64,000 bases of DNA from Chimonanthus salicifolius (lineage: Eukaryota > Streptophyta > Magnoliopsida > Laurales > Calycanthaceae): the NCBI GenBank assembly GCA_013350335.1, contig CM023537.1, positions 13,086,884-13,150,883 on the forward strand. Reading direction: 5' to 3'. Position numbers and translations under genes: made by a program. The first letter of the stretch is position 1, and each line of letters starts with the position of its first letter. The notes below the pieces were generated by a model. That model was not told the DNA's origin. It made no database searches and was given only the letters and a program-made list of their open reading frames with translations. Below, piece after piece: positions 1-13,069 of this stretch.

Positions 1-306
1 TGTGGGGCCGCTTTATCCCCTTGGCCTTAGCCACGACGTAAGATGCGGGACCCGCACTAATGAGACGTTGAGACCTCCACGTTTTGACTAAAGAAAGACC
101 AAAAGACAAATAGAAAAAGAAAAGGAAAGAAGGGTAGACGACGAATTCTACCGTACCTGAGTCAAATCCAAATCGAGAGAACACCAACAATTTCTAAATG
201 GATTTTCTTCTATCAATCTTCAGCTACTTCAATCTCTCTCTCTCTCTCGTTGTGCAACATCTGATTTGGTAGATTAGAGGGAAGCAACAGATTATTAGAA
301 GAGACG
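1..306 (+). promoter_or_regulatory. Proximal promoter and 5' UTR of the fucosyltransferase gene
   Basis: This is the sequence left of the first coding exon. A pyrimidine run of CT repeats at about 233-248 sits some 60 bp before the ATG, as is common in plant 5' leaders. No clear TATA box was found. The promoter is probably cut by the window edge. Confidence 0.5.
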
Positions 307-3300
307 ATGGGAGAGAAATCGTTGATGAGCAGAGGAATCCCAACAATGTCAACGCAAGAAGGCATTGGTGCTGTTGCTTCCAAGAGAAGATGGTCGAATT
401 TTTTGCCTATTTTCATTGCCTTCGTCGTCATTGCTGAGATCATGTTTCTGGGTCGCCTGGACATGGCCAAGAACGTAGCCATGATGAACTCTTGGACCCA
501 CTCTTTCTACAATTCAACCTCCGCTTCGTCGCATTCTTCCACTTATTCTTCGTCCGAACCGGTGGACGATAAAGGAGGGCCCGATATCTCAGCTCAATAC
601 GATGGAAACTGTGAGAAATGGCTGGAGAGAGAAGACGCTGTCTCATATTCTAGAGATTTCCAGAAGGAACCAATTTGGGTTTTGGGACCCGAGGAGGTTT
701 GTTGGTCGGATTTTCTCTATTTGAGTCTTAATTACTTTGAATGTATTTATGTTTTGGTTATACAGTGTATAGAAAATGGTTCTTTTGCTGTTACGTTCCT
801 TCATTTGATTTGAGTTTCTGTAATTAGACGAAGCTATGTTATATTCTGTTGTTAAGTTCCTTTTCTAAATTGACTTTTTGTAGCTAAGCGCTGTTACATT
901 TAATTTTCTTGTTTAATTTCATTTTTACTTGGGTTTTGGTAATTAGCATTGATATATTGGATTTGCTATTAAATACATTTCAATTGGATTTTTTGTTCTA
1001 ATTACGCTATGCTATATTGGTTATTTGTTTTGAATTCGATTTTCTGAATTGGGTTTGTACTTAAGCAATTTCGATATAGGATTTTGCGGTTTAAGTCCAT
1101 TTTTTAGGCTTTTGTAATTAAGCAAGGCTATGGGATTTGTTAGATATAAAAATAGAGACAAATATGTTCTCTCAATGTTGTGGGGAGAGAGACCCTGATT
1201 CACTATATATATAGGAAAAGATTAATTACAAATAAGGAAGAGAATCTAATTACAATGTAACCCCAATATCATAAATGGAGAAAGTTCTATTCTAGGAATG
1301 TAACAGCTCATTTGACAGGATTTTCTCTTAAATTCAATCTTCTGAATTGGAAGTTATGCAACTATGAAAAGCTATGTTGACTTTTTCTGTTAAATTCCAT
1401 TTTTTGTATTGGGTTATTATAATTATGTCATGCTATGGTGAATTTTTCTTTTAAATTCCATCTCTTCGATTGGGTTTTTGTAATTATGTGATGCTGTATT
1501 TCAGTTGATTTTGGTGTTGAAAATTTCATCCTTTGAATTGGTTTTTTACAATTAGGCAAAGCTATATTGGATTTTTCTGTCAGATTACATTTTTTCAGTT
1601 GGGTTTCTGGCCCTGAGCAGGTTAGATTTCCTTTATGATTTTTTTCCTGTTAGCTTGTTTATGAAGTGACTTTGGAGATTTATTTCTGAAATATGAAATC
1701 AAATATCCTCTGATACTTCTGTTCTCTTTACCCTTGGAATGTATGCCTTTAGGTTATGATTTATATGTTCATCATTATCATTATCATTACCATTATCAGT
1801 ATCAGTATCAGTATTAGCATTGAGAAGATGGCTTTTATGATCTGGAGGAAGGGCTCTTCAGAGGAGTCTCCAGTCCAAAAAGATGATACAACAAGAAACA
1901 GGAAAAGGAAAGGAAATAAAAGTAACAGTTTATACGGTAACCAAATTACTAAACATGAAATAGGGATCTTATCCAAATGATGCGTCTTTTCCAGCTTTGG
2001 CTAATGCATCAGCTGCTGAATTAGCTCTTTGAGGAATATGCACTATAGAACGATCATTGTCCAATATCGTGGTCCTATGTCTTCATCAATATCTGTTAAA
2101 GACCAAGGATGGCTGAAAGTTTGAAGCTTTTTCACCCATTGAATTTCTGTAAAGGATCCCCTTCAATATAAGCTTTAGTAATCCCAAGATTTTTCAGCTC
2201 TTTGAGAGTTTTGATTTCTGCTTCATTTGCATCAGCGGCTTGAACAAGAAAAGAAACAGAAATAATCGTGATTCATTTGTTCTATTGAGAGTTTGAAATA
2301 ACAATCATGCTATCATGAGTTACTTGTTAGGTTTATTTGGATGTATTAAGGAGAAAACAGTTCATCGTTTTGGTGCAATTATCTGCTATCTCCTACTCTT
2401 TTGTGTTCATGGCAATGTGGATGTTGGAAATCATTGTTCTTATTGGAAACCACATTGTGTGCAATACTTTTTCTTCATCATTCTTGTCTGCAAATTGGTA
2501 CCAGTTTACCGAAATAGCTGAATCCTGCCTATTGTACTTTTCAATATTGAATGTGCCAAACACATATGTAGTAGAATAACTGTTGATCAGGAAAATATAT
2601 AAGATGTTCATGACCCAGTTGCTTTTGCATTTCACAAGACATAACTGATAATAACTTCTATCATTAAAGATGCCAGAGATGATCAAGTAGACTGCATTTT
2701 CGCTTTCTGGAATAGGGTCTATCCACAGTTAAGAGAAAAGGTAGTGAGGTCCATTGTTTAAAGACTCAAAAAAAGTCCGCCGTATGTCCGAGTCAGCTCA
2801 ACCAGATTTCTAATCAAGCAAGTTTACGACTTTTTCCTAGCTTTTCATTTTTTCTAAAAAGTCGCCAAGTTTCTCAACTCAGTAGGATTTCGATCGAGTC
2901 TGAGTTTCAAGTTTTCAAACATTGGTGTGGTCACTCCTTACATATGCTATTTTTTGGGGAATTTAGATGAAAAGTTATAGTATAAAATTTTCAGGATTCA
3001 GCATTTATAATTTGTAATCTGATTGAAAAGATTGAAATTACATATATCATTGGGCTCTCTGTTAGAAATTCTTTTCCATGTCATCTGCAAATCAGGTGAT
3101 GGGGAATTGGGTTTCAATCCTAAACCAGGGAGATGTTTTTCTGGCTTTCTACTGGTTCATTTTGACAATGTTTATGTATTTTAGTGTGTTGCTGTTGTTC
3201 CAGGCAGTAGGTTTTTTCTTTATTTTTGTGTGTGGTTACTTCCTGTGGACCAGCTATTCCTATTTTGTACTCTCTTTTTCTAATGCATTTCAGTTGCTTA

Positions 3301-6283
3301 TTGGAAAAAGAAAAACCACATGCATGTTTATGCACAGAGACATTAGCTGCAGGCCCACCATTTTCTGAGCAACTATTATTATTCCACAATTACAATTCTA
3401 AAGTAATCCACAGAAGAATTGAATAACTTTTAGGGTTCTCCATTCTATTATGGTTATTAGATGGACAAATCCAGGATTTCAGATAAATTGATTGGGGAAG
3501 CCTGTCCTATCAACCAACAGCATAATTTGGTTAACTTGCAGATATTTTTTTGAGAATTAATTGTAAATTTATTGAGGATATAAAAGAGAACAAAAATTTA
3601 TCCAATAAAGCTTAGATGAAAAATTAATGCTCTCACAGTACTTTATAGCCTCTATAAATATCAATAATAAATTCATAACTTAAGAACCGCTAACAATCGG
3701 CAAAGCCTCATAAATTCGTTTCTATAAGGCTCCATTATATCTTTAGTATCTTCTTTGACAATTCTCAAGTTGAAACCTTTTGTTGGAATATCGCATCTTC
3801 CTCTACTTTCTGACATTCCAGACAATAGCAAGTGGCATCATTTTCTATTAAAATTTCCCTTTATTATTGAGAAGGCTGGCTTCCTCTTCATCCATGAGTT
3901 TTCTAAAAGACCATAGTTTGACCCTCTTTACTAGGAAGAGGTCAAGGAAGTCTGGCCTAATAGGGATTAGAAAGAGATGTGGAATATAGATGGCCCATTG
4001 ATTCTTTACTCGACCAACCAAAGACATGAAGCAGACATGAAGCATAATTTCTTCTCTTCAACTGATCTGTGGTGGTTTTGTATTTAAACTAGTAGTCCCA
4101 ACGCCTTTCACTCTGGGAGGGGATACTGATTTCCAAATAGATTGATACAGGAAATGTTTGGTTGATTTGGTAAAAAGTAGGAAGTAATCGGTTTGAAAAT
4201 GTACACTTAGGCTCCTCCTTGTAACCCTCCTATCTCCGCTTCAGATGATGTTGTAACATCATTGACTCCATATAGCGTTGATTCCAATTGTCTTTATTAT
4301 TATTGTTGTCAAATCCATTTAACCCACCTATTTGGGATTGGACTTGTAATTGGATTTGGATTTTTTATTTTTCATGGCCTGACCGGCTGACTGCCCATTT
4401 GATGCCCATATGACTCGAACCTATAACTTTTATGGTTGCAACAATGAGCACTAGTGCCAATTGAGCTACAAGCTCTTGTTGTAATTTGTTAGGTTCCTCT
4501 AGAAAGTTTACAGCCATCCATTACTACCCAGGTGAAAGTGTAGCGTTCCTTGTTTTAAGCTTTCAAAAAGTTGAAAATATCTGCATATTAAAATGTGTGC
4601 ACATTTTTTTATCAAAATTTCTCTTAGTTAAGAAGAAATAAATCCTGTGTCAATCAATATTATTTATCTTATTTTTGCACTTTTTTTAATGTATTCTCAT
4701 TCAGGATTGGAGTTCATGCTCTGTGGGTTGTAAATTTGGATCAAGTGTTGCATCAGATAGGAAACCTGATGCTGCATTAAGTGAATCTCATAATGAAGAA
4801 ACAGCTGGTGTCCTCCGATCCATGGAATCTTCACAATACTATCCGGGGAATAACATTGGTATGGCAAGACGGTGGGTAAGCACAATTTGAGCAGTATATG
4901 AAATTGCAATATGTCAGTTTGCTTCTGCCAAAATCTTTAAAGAACAAAAACTAACACTCGTTAACATCCTGGATGGAAGGGTTACCCTGTGAAATCTCCC
5001 TTTTTTTCCTCATAACTTTATTTCTTTGGATGTTCATGGAGATCATGACAATGATGATATAGTTTCTACTGTATTTAGTAATATGAAACTCATTAGGAAA
5101 GCATTATCAACGATAAAAAAGTCCATGGATTTTTTTTAAAGTCTTTTCAAGAACTGGTATCATAATTCTCGTTAATTTTTGATGAGGTTGAGTAGAAAAG
5201 TAGATCTCAAACAACCAACCTGAGATAGATGGGATGAACAGTTTTAATGATGATGGTGGTGATGAAATTCTTGTACGATACTTTTCATTAATGAAATAAA
5301 CTTATTATTGATCATGATAATAACAAGGGAGATGCTACACTTACCCTTAAACTATACTTTTTTATACCCTCATATTGACATGGCAAAACACAATTGATTG
5401 GAATTTCAGGAATTATAAAACCAATCAAATGACTTGCTACATTCTCACAGGGTATAAAGGCAGTGAAGTCATTAACATTTTCCTAATAATAGGGTATAAA
5501 AGGTATAATTCAAGGGTAGCCTTAACATTTTCCTATTAACAATCCTAATTATGATAACAATATAAAGGCTGTGAAGTTCTTGAGTCTTTTTAATCTACTA
5601 TTGTCACGAAATGTTAATCCTGATACTCGTAATAGATTTTTTGGCTACTTGAATTTTTCTTTTTTTTTGGTGCTTAAGTTTATGGTTATCATATTGTGCA
5701 AATGCTGACACTGTATATTCTGTAGAAACCTTACTTGCAAGGTTAATATTCAAAACTACCAACAATTTGTTATGGCACTAATGTATCAGATGTCATACTT
5801 GTATCCATATTTTGTCGTCATAGTCATGACTAGTTGATGCTGATACTACAATTTGGCCATAGAGCATGAGCCCTATGGTTCCATAACTATTGATTCCTAC
5901 ATGATTATTGTGCTAGGGTTGTCTCTTGAAATTGGGATAAATAGTGGTCTTTACATTTGGTTTTATTCTTAAGTTAGTTGGAGCTAATAAAGTCGTGGAG
6001 ATTAATTGTCTTGGAGAAGTAGGGAATGTCAAGTTTCCCTTGAGTCTCTACTCTTAAGTAACTCTCCTCTTTATTTACTGGTAGGATCTGTTTCTAAATT
6101 AGGAATTACTTGCGGGGGGTTGTGTGCATCTGGAGTTTACCCAATACTATCTTGAGGTTTTTTATGATATATATATTATAAAGGTTTGGATGTTTTTATT
6201 TATTTTACTTTTCATAATCAAATCTTTCGAAAGTGTGGAATTTGTGGCAGTTTGTATGTCATGGCTCTGAGATTTAGTTTGGT

Positions 6284-6326
<43 letters not shown>

Positions 6327-9300
6327 TCTCTCTCTCTGGTTTGTTCTAAGTTTCTATCTGTGTCACACTACCCTACCCAGAAATATCAGGAGTCAGAACA
6401 TACCCTTTTTTGTTTTCTTTCTGCATGGAAATAATATTCCAAGAAATGATACAATTCCTTCTGTCATATGTGAAATATCCACATCATATAGTTGGCCTTT
6501 TTGTTGATAAACTAACAGAGTTCACATGTGTAATTTTTGTTTGTCATAGGAAAGGGTTCAAAGTAATCATGACAACTAGTCTCTCCTCTGATGTTCCTGT
6601 TGGTTATTTCTCATGGGCTGAGTATAACATAATGGCACCAATGCGTCCAAAGACTGAGAGTGCCCTTGCAGCTGCCTTTATTTCCAACTGTGTGGCACGT
6701 AACTTCCGTTTACAGGCTCTTGATATGTTGGAGAGGCTAAATGTCAAAATTGATTCTTACGGTTCCTGCCATCGGAACCATGCTGGGAAAGGTATTTGCA
6801 CAATTTTGTGTTGCATTTCAGTAATAATTTCACAATTGCTATTTGACATAGTGAGGATAGACAACTTAATACTATATGATGCATGGGCTCTTTCTTCCCC
6901 CACCCCCATCTCTCTCGGGAGGTCCACTTTTGGTAGGAATTCTTTTTTGGAATTTTAAATTCTTTAGAATTTTAGAATTGTGATTTCTACCAAATTCCAG
7001 AATTGGAGAAATTCTGTTTTCACCATTTTCTATTTTTTTTGAAAGGTAACTTCATTAATAGCAAAAAGGGATAACACAACGAAACAAATACAAAAGCCCA
7101 CCAAAGAAAAACAAAAAGCAACCCCCCTAATTACATAAAAGAATTAACAATTTCCATTTCCAAAGACAACCCCTGCCTAGCCATCGCATCTACAGCTGAG
7201 CAGTGCTGGCTCTGAGATGCCCTGAAATCTCAGGGGCCCTAGGCAAACTCTTAAGATGGGGCCCTATTGCAATTAGTATCCCTCTTTTATTTTCTAATTT
7301 TTTGGACCTATTTTTTGGGAGCCTTAGGTGGCGGCCTACTCTGCCTATAGCCAGAGCCGACCCTGTAGCTTAGTTAGCTGACCGAGGAACCCAAGCAATC
7401 TTAAAATCAAAGGAAACAATAGGGTGACGGATCCTCTCAACTTTGTCTAGGTAAAGCCAAAGATATAGAGATCCCACCATCCAATCCACCAACATCTTTG
7501 AATCTCCTTCCATCAAGCTCCCTCAAACCCGTAAATTTTCTAGCTCCAAAATACCTCTCCACATAGCAAACAATTCTGCCTCTATTACCAACCCATTAGG
7601 AAGCGGGCCAGCAAAAGATCTTAAAATATTCCCTAACTCATTAGTAATCACCCCTCCATAACCGGCACAACCGATCTCACACATACAACTACCATCAAAA
7701 TTGAGCTTGAGAAGCCCAACGAAGGGAGGAGACCAAGGAAATAATATGACACCTTGAAGAATCTATTGAAGCTCAGTCCCTGCAAACCTCTGACACAGAA
7801 ATTCCTTGGACCTAAGTCGGACCAACCATCCACCAAGCCGCTCGAAACTTAATTAAATCTAGGAGATTAACAAGAGAACCTACCTTCCCTTGAAAAATCC
7901 TTTGATTTATTTCTAACCAAATAGACCAAACAATACTCAAGACACCGACACTTTCCAAAGATTCTGCCGAAAAAAACTCCTTGACATCACCATTTCTTCG
8001 TTGAAAAGATCACACCAAGATCGAGGTACACAAAAAGAAATACCCAACAACTGTAAGAAATGCTTCCAAATGCTATTAGAGAAACTACAATGAAGAAGCA
8101 AGTGGTTCACTGATTCCTCATCAGACAAGCATAAAGGATATGCATTAACAATAAGCATTCCTCCTCAACTTCAAATTATCAATAGTCAAAATTTTATCCA
8201 ACCCTGCAAGCCAACCAAACACCTTCACTGTAAAAGGAGCAACCCCCTCCCAGACTTTAACTTTAGGGTGGACATAAGGAGATTCACCAACCCTCACCAG
8301 GCTTTTACTAAAAGACTTAACCGAAAAGATACCATAAGAATCTAAATCCCAGGTTCTTTGATACTTCCCATAGCCCACTACAAAAACACCTTCCAATAAG
8401 GTCATGAGAGACACCCAGCCTTCGACCGTTTTCTATTTGGTTGCTCATGGAAGTAGAAAATAGAATTTGGAAAATTCTACCATCTCTAGAATTTTGGAAA
8501 ATGGTGTTTGGAAACAAATTATGGAGTTGTAACCTATTTAATAATATTAAATAGATAATTGTCTGAAGGTGAGAATTTTTTTTAGTAAGATTGGCCATTT
8601 AGTGGGTCCTACCTAACTTGGATGGAGCATTTAGTGTGTTTGGTTTAAGTTAGACTTAACTAGATCCACTAGCTAGCCAAAAGTGTCAATCCTCTTAGTG
8701 GTTTAAACTTATTAAAACCATGACAATAAATTAACAGCCTCTTGTTACTCATCCACTTATGAACCATAGTGATTCCATTTCTCTGTATGTCAATCAATGT
8801 CGCAAGGAATGGTTTTCATTTTGTCCCTCCTGCTGACCCTCAACTGCCAAGCTGAGTTCTCCTCTCCATGACCAATTGTTGTTGGTTTCATTGAAAGAGT
8901 TTTTGTTCTTGAGGCCACTGCTTGTATGCCATGATATTTCTTGCTGGATCACTATGGGGATGATGTGGTGATCCCATTCAACATCTCATTTGGGGTCTAG
9001 GTGAAAATTTTGAAGTTCAAATGGTTAGACAAGGTACATGACTGTAGATAGGTGACCCTTTCTCTATTTGAAGATGTAGAAGTAGCTATGGTACTAGTTC
9101 GTTGGCTTGAGGGAGGGGAATTTGCAGCCATTGTACTCTTATTTCCAAAATGTCAAAGCTAATCTAAACCATTTCCAATCATCATTTCATCATAGGGTTG
9201 AGTGGAAAAGTAGAACTCAAAAAGTCAATATCTGGTAGATGGGATAATTGCTTTGGTGGTGGTGGTGGTGATGATGATAGGGAAGGCTCTTGGAACATAG

Positions 9301-12300
9301 TTGTAAACCCAAATCAACCCAAATGCCATGGCAATGTAATAAATAATAATTGATATTCTTAACTAATCTAATGGACATGTAAGCTAGGTTGAGAAACTTG
9401 AAACTCAGATTTGAAACAAAATCTGATCGAGTTACATTGACTTGATGGTTTGCACAATTTTTTCGAGCTTCTACATTATGCATATGAGGTAATCAGTCTA
9501 GTGCTGCCGTCAAAAGAAAACCGCTTACAACTATCCATTTCACCACTTTACAGATAATCAGTTTGTCTATTACCTATTTTATTTGTAATCTTTAGTAATA
9601 TGATAAATTGCCACTTTCTTGAGCCATTGGAACTCTGTTTTTGTCATGCGGCTACTATATAGAAACTTGATAGGTGGTTCCGTTCATTCCATACATCATA
9701 ATTGTGATATCATTTATTAGATTCTTGTTTGTTTCTGACCAATAACAGGATAATTCACTTTTCATTTGTCAACAGTGGACAAGTTAGAAACCTTGAAGCG
9801 CTATAAATTCAGCTTGGCTTTTGAAAATTCCAATGAGGAAGATTATGTTACAGAAAAGTTTTTCCAGTCTCTGGTTGCTGGTATGTTGACACTGCTAAAC
9901 TGGTGGTGCTGTTTGTTTCATTTTTTCTGATAGGGGATGGCATGTTCAGATCCCTTAATTGGTGAAGTGCCAGTGCTTCTGACATTTATTTGGAGGTTTA
10001 AATCTGTCTTTTTCGGAGATTTGGTGAAACCAAATATAGCAATACCATAGAGCAGTGAGCACTCAGCAGAGCATTGGTGTTGTTATTTGGTAATTGTTAA
10101 AATGCAGAGGCAGAAGAAGTGTAAGATTTGTAATGGACTACGTCAAATACTGCAAGATAAAACTATTTCAGCTTCCATTCTGAACTGATATTGCAGCATC
10201 CAGTGGATATGGGACCTTGCAATTTTAGGCATTTTTTTTCTATAATGAAAGCAGATTCTGTTAACTGTTGCTTCTATTTTGAAACTCTGCAGGTGCTGTC
10301 CCTGTGGTTGTTGGTGCTCCAAATATCCAAGAGTTTGCCCCTTCTCCTGATTCCTTTCTACAGATCAGTGAATTGAGTGATGTTCCTAAAATTGCGAAGG
10401 CCATGAAATACCTCGCAGGAAATCCTGATGCTTTTAATCAATCATTAAAGTAAGATTTGTCTCATCTTTTTTTTAAAAAATTAAAAAAGAATTAGGTGGG
10501 CATGGGGTGGTTTGATTATAAACAATTACTTGCTACTTTCAAGTTTCAATATAAAACTTTAAACTCCAGCTCACTATTTACAAGCAGTTGGACAACCTCC
10601 GATAGGAAAGATGTAAAAATTGCTCATCTCAAATGCTATTTCCATCTCAGGTCCACTTTTTTGTTCCACATTTCTTTAACTTGGTCTTATTGAAATTCAG
10701 ACACCATATGAGTTCGGGACTCAGACTCATTTTTTTTCTTTTTCATTCCTTTGGAGACAGGTTACAAGGAGAGAAAAATGAATGACAAATTGAATAATTG
10801 GTTATCCATTCTAAAAACATAATTTAAAAAAACTGACTACAACAACAATAAAAAAGAAAGGTGCTCACTGTTTCATCTACGAAGGTTGCAGGTTTGAATC
10901 ATATTACCATTCAAAATAATAATGATGTAAATATAAAAGCCAAAAAAGTAAGCAATAATCTGATAATTTGGAGCTGGTGTGTCAAAGTGCAAAAATTGCA
11001 TTGCATATGAGTTGAGATGTATGGTTGAATCTTCTGCTCAATTCTTTGTCTGCACCAGACACCATCAAATCGGGACAGGAAGTTTGGAAATTAGTCTCTA
11101 TTATGTGGTTTAGGCAAGCCACTCATTTGGTTTACAAGGCAAACTAACAGACCATAAACCACTCGCAAAGATTATCATCTCTCCCTTGAATTCTATGTGG
11201 AGATCCTTGGAATTGTTGTGATGGCTTACTGAAGTCTGGCTAATTGCTTGTCTTTATTGCACAGGTGGAAGTATGAGGGTCCATCTGACTCTTTCAAGGC
11301 CCTTTTGGACATGGCTTCTGTCCATTCATCCTGCCGCCTCTGTATTCATCTTGCTACACAGATCAGAGACCAAGAAGAAAGAAGCCCTGGGTTTCAGAGA
11401 CGCCCTTGCAGTTGCACCACAGGTGCAGGAACTGTGTATCACTTGTTTGTGAGGGAAAGGGGGAGGTTCAAGATGGAGTCTGTTTTCCTGAGGTATTTCT
11501 ATCATTCTTGGTTCCATTTTTCTGCAGAAAGAGACGTGTTGTACATCTCTGCAGCTGATACCTAGTTCCAAACGCATGCTTGGTGGTACCCCAAATTGCA
11601 AATCACTTTAGATGTGGTATTGAATGTGATGCTACACTTATGGTTGCTACAGAACTCAAAATGGTATCATGTGAGACATTTGTTTTCTTCCACTTTAGCC
11701 CATATCTGTTATTAGCAAAAAGTACTGACACTAAATGAAACAAGAAATATCAACACATGATTATGATGATTAGATCACAAGGAATTAGGAATCTGTGTCT
11801 GATTTCATTTCCGCCTCTATTATATAGTGGAATTGCTAACCAATCATTCTGCTAAAATATTCATATCAATGCAACTTCAAGTAATACCCAAAATGTACCT
11901 TTATTTTTATACATTTTGTGACACAAGCATTTTTTACTAGCAACACCTCAATCCTACTAACACCTTGCACACATCATCAAGTGTCATCCAGACCCTTGTT
12001 TCCTGATTCTTGGTAGCATATTTGCCTGGTTCAGATGCTGAGCATGAATGACAAATTATTTTTGATGTACCAATCTCTTCTTATTACTTTCTTATTATCA
12101 CTGAATGATTTTTTACCTGTATTCAACTGAATTTGACAGATCCGATGGCATGACCTTGGAAGCAATGAAGTCTGCAGTGCTTAGGAAGTTCAAGTCGCTA
12201 AATCACATACCCATCTGGAAGCAAGAAAGACCAGATAGTATTGGAGGAGGATATGAATTGAAAATCTATAAAATATATCCGTTGGGCCTCACTCAAAGAC

Positions 12301-12395
12301 GAGCTCTTTACTCATTCAGATTCAACAGCAGTGCTGATTTTAGTCGATATGTAGAGAAGAATCCATGTCCGAAGTTTGAAGTGATTTTTGTTTAG
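307..12395 (+). CDS. FUT11: Glycoprotein 3-alpha-L-fucosyltransferase (GT10, FucTA/FUT11-FUT12 type), 7 exons
   Basis: Exons: 307-696, 4705-4871, 6550-6791, 9776-9880, 10293-10449, 11265-11492, 12140-12395. They sum to 1545 nt (514 aa), in frame with GT..AG borders, close to the usual 500-515 aa. The enzyme transfers fucose from GDP-fucose in alpha-1,3 linkage to the innermost GlcNAc of plant N-glycans in the Golgi. Visible features are a short cytosolic tail, one signal anchor at about residues 30-48 after a basic KRRW stretch (type II topology), a Ser-rich stem at 70-85, the GT10 donor-binding block [20 protein letters not shown] at about 276-295, and a C-terminal CRLC (Cys377, Cys380) matching the plant CxxC motif. 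The ATG at 307 is the first in this frame after the CT-rich leader. The symbol follows Arabidopsis; FUT11 and FUT12 cannot be told apart here. Intron 1 (4.0 kb) and intron 3 (3.0 kb) are swollen by repeats. No frameshift or stop was seen. Confidence 0.95.
800..1640 (+). repeat. Degenerate minisatellite of about 60 bp in fucosyltransferase intron 1
   Basis: About ten diverged units recur, each with a core like TTGTAATTAGGCAAAGCTAT, then a TTGGATTTTTCTGT block and a TTAAATTCCATTTTTTGAAT block. Unit cores fall near 833, 893, 948, 1010, 1070, 1126, 1369, 1431, 1490 and 1560, a spacing of about 60 bp. The array is broken at about 1142-1320 by an unrelated insert. Confidence 0.75.
1142..1320. mobile_element. 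Unclassified insert within the intron 1 minisatellite
   Basis: About 180 bp of different texture (TATATATATAGG, then AATTACAAATAAGGAAGAG and a GGAATGTAACAGCTC block) separates two runs of the 60-bp repeat. The look is that of a plant LTR fragment, but no terminal repeats or target duplication could be fixed. Confidence 0.35.
1977..2250 (-). pseudogene. LINE RNase H domain fragment, antisense in fucosyltransferase intron 1
   Basis: The minus strand reads first [15 protein letters not shown], then a gap with frame breaks, then [20 protein letters not shown]. The [12 protein letters not shown] ending is typical of the RNase H-like C-terminus of plant LINE ORF2 proteins. The frame shifts between the blocks and no reverse transcriptase lies upstream, so this is a decayed 3' piece. 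Confidence 0.65.
4285..4480 (-). mobile_element. tRNA-derived SINE-like element in intron 2... intron 1 of the fucosyltransferase gene
   Basis: The element lies in intron 1 (697-4704). On the minus strand an A-box-like TAGCTCAATTGG (about 4461-4475) is followed by a B-box GGTTCGAGTC (about 4412-4422), the internal Pol III promoter spacing of a tRNA head. The copy then runs to an AACAATAATAATAAA tail at about 4295-4312. Head, body of about 190 bp and simple tail together indicate a SINE. Exact target duplications were not identified. Confidence 0.6.
5335..5526. mobile_element. MITE with terminal inverted repeats of about 30 bp in fucosyltransferase intron 2
   Basis: The left end (ACCCTTAAACTATACTTTTT then TATACCCT, 5335-5370) is inverted at the right (AGGGTATAAAAGGTATAATT then CAAGGGTAG, 5491-5518). 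The interior is AT-rich and non-coding. A related left end with CACAATTGATTG occurs at about 38890-38940. Confidence 0.6.
6285..6337. repeat. (CT)n microsatellite in fucosyltransferase intron 2
   Basis: A near-perfect CT dinucleotide run of about 50 bp, with one CC interruption, lies some 210 bp before exon 3. Confidence 0.9.
7026..8438 (-). mobile_element. 5'-truncated LINE in fucosyltransferase intron 3, antisense
   Basis: The minus strand encodes the tail of a plant L1-type ORF2. A zinc-binding reverse-transcriptase linker ([29 protein letters not shown], about 7980-8215) is followed by an RNase H domain ([19 protein letters not shown], about 7640-7710) and a C-terminal [10 protein letters not shown] at about 7170-7200. 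Poly(A), read as T on the plus strand, lies at 7033-7040. The 10-bp TTTTCTATTT occurs at 7026-7035 and 8429-8438 as the likely target duplication. The reading frame is interrupted and no endonuclease or catalytic RT core remains, so the copy is dead. Confidence 0.85.
7200..7365. mobile_element. hAT-type MITE nested inside the LINE
   Basis: The left end CAGTGCTGGCTCTGAG and the right end GCCAGAGCCGACCCTG are imperfect inverted repeats of the CAGRGNYGGC type common in hAT elements. It splits the LINE RNase H C-terminus: coding similarity stops at one edge (ending VPRSAN) and resumes at the other ([10 protein letters not shown]). The flanking 8-mers CAGCTGAG and TAGCTTAG look like a decayed target duplication. 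Confidence 0.65.
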
Positions 12396-13065
12396 AAATG
12401 TCTTGCATTACCCTGCTTCCAGTTATCAATGCTGGCACTGCAGAAGAAAGCTGCCGTTGATTAGATATTTACTGGGCTTCAGGTGATTGATTCAGTTGGT
12501 CTGTTTTGTTCCACTGCTACCACCCCTGTAAAATACTTGAGTTGCACATTAGAATAGAAAAATCACTGATTAGAAGAGAGAATTGGGGATTTCTTATAAA
12601 GAGAAGTAGTTTAACAAAGTTCACATAAAGATGGATGATTTCTTCCAATTACAATCCAATGGTGCCTCTTTTTTTTTGTTTTTTAAAATAAAAAAAACTA
12701 ATGTCATTAGTTTTTCATTGTTTACATGCGCGTTCTCATCGCCACTGCATACAAGGATCAAGCAGTCGATGGCTGAGTTTGAAATCTGTCTCTAAGTTCA
12801 ATCATTCATTTTTGTAGTTTTATATCAGAAATATAAAATTAAAATTTTAAAATGAATTTTTATGTTAGATAGATCAATTTAAATGATACGGTCTTGTCAG
12901 ACTGATTAATAGAAAGTGTTATTAAATTGAAAAAATTGCCCTGGCCGCATCGAGGTGCATAAGGGCAGGATTGAATCCATTTTCATAAAAAGGTAAGTTA
13001 AATCAATAGGTATCAGTTAATACATATTAGTAATTAGTCCTATAACGGCAATTGAAAATTTGAAA
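12396..13065. other. Intergenic: fucosyltransferase 3' UTR and AT-rich spacer
   Basis: The first few hundred bases are probably the 3' UTR of the upstream gene. The rest is AT-rich with no coding signal, up to the first copy of the duplicated nitrite-reductase promoter. Confidence 0.5.
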
Positions 13066-13069
13066 GTAT

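Noticed and set aside
1756..1980. Frame beginning with an Ile/Ser-rich run in intron 1
   Set aside because: It comes from an ATTATC/AGTATC simple repeat and runs into the antisense LINE fragment; it is intronic.
10861..10925. tRNA-like B-box (GCAGGTTTGAATCAT) in a fucosyltransferase intron
   Set aside because: There is no matching A-box at the proper distance and no cloverleaf could be drawn, so it is at most a decayed SINE.
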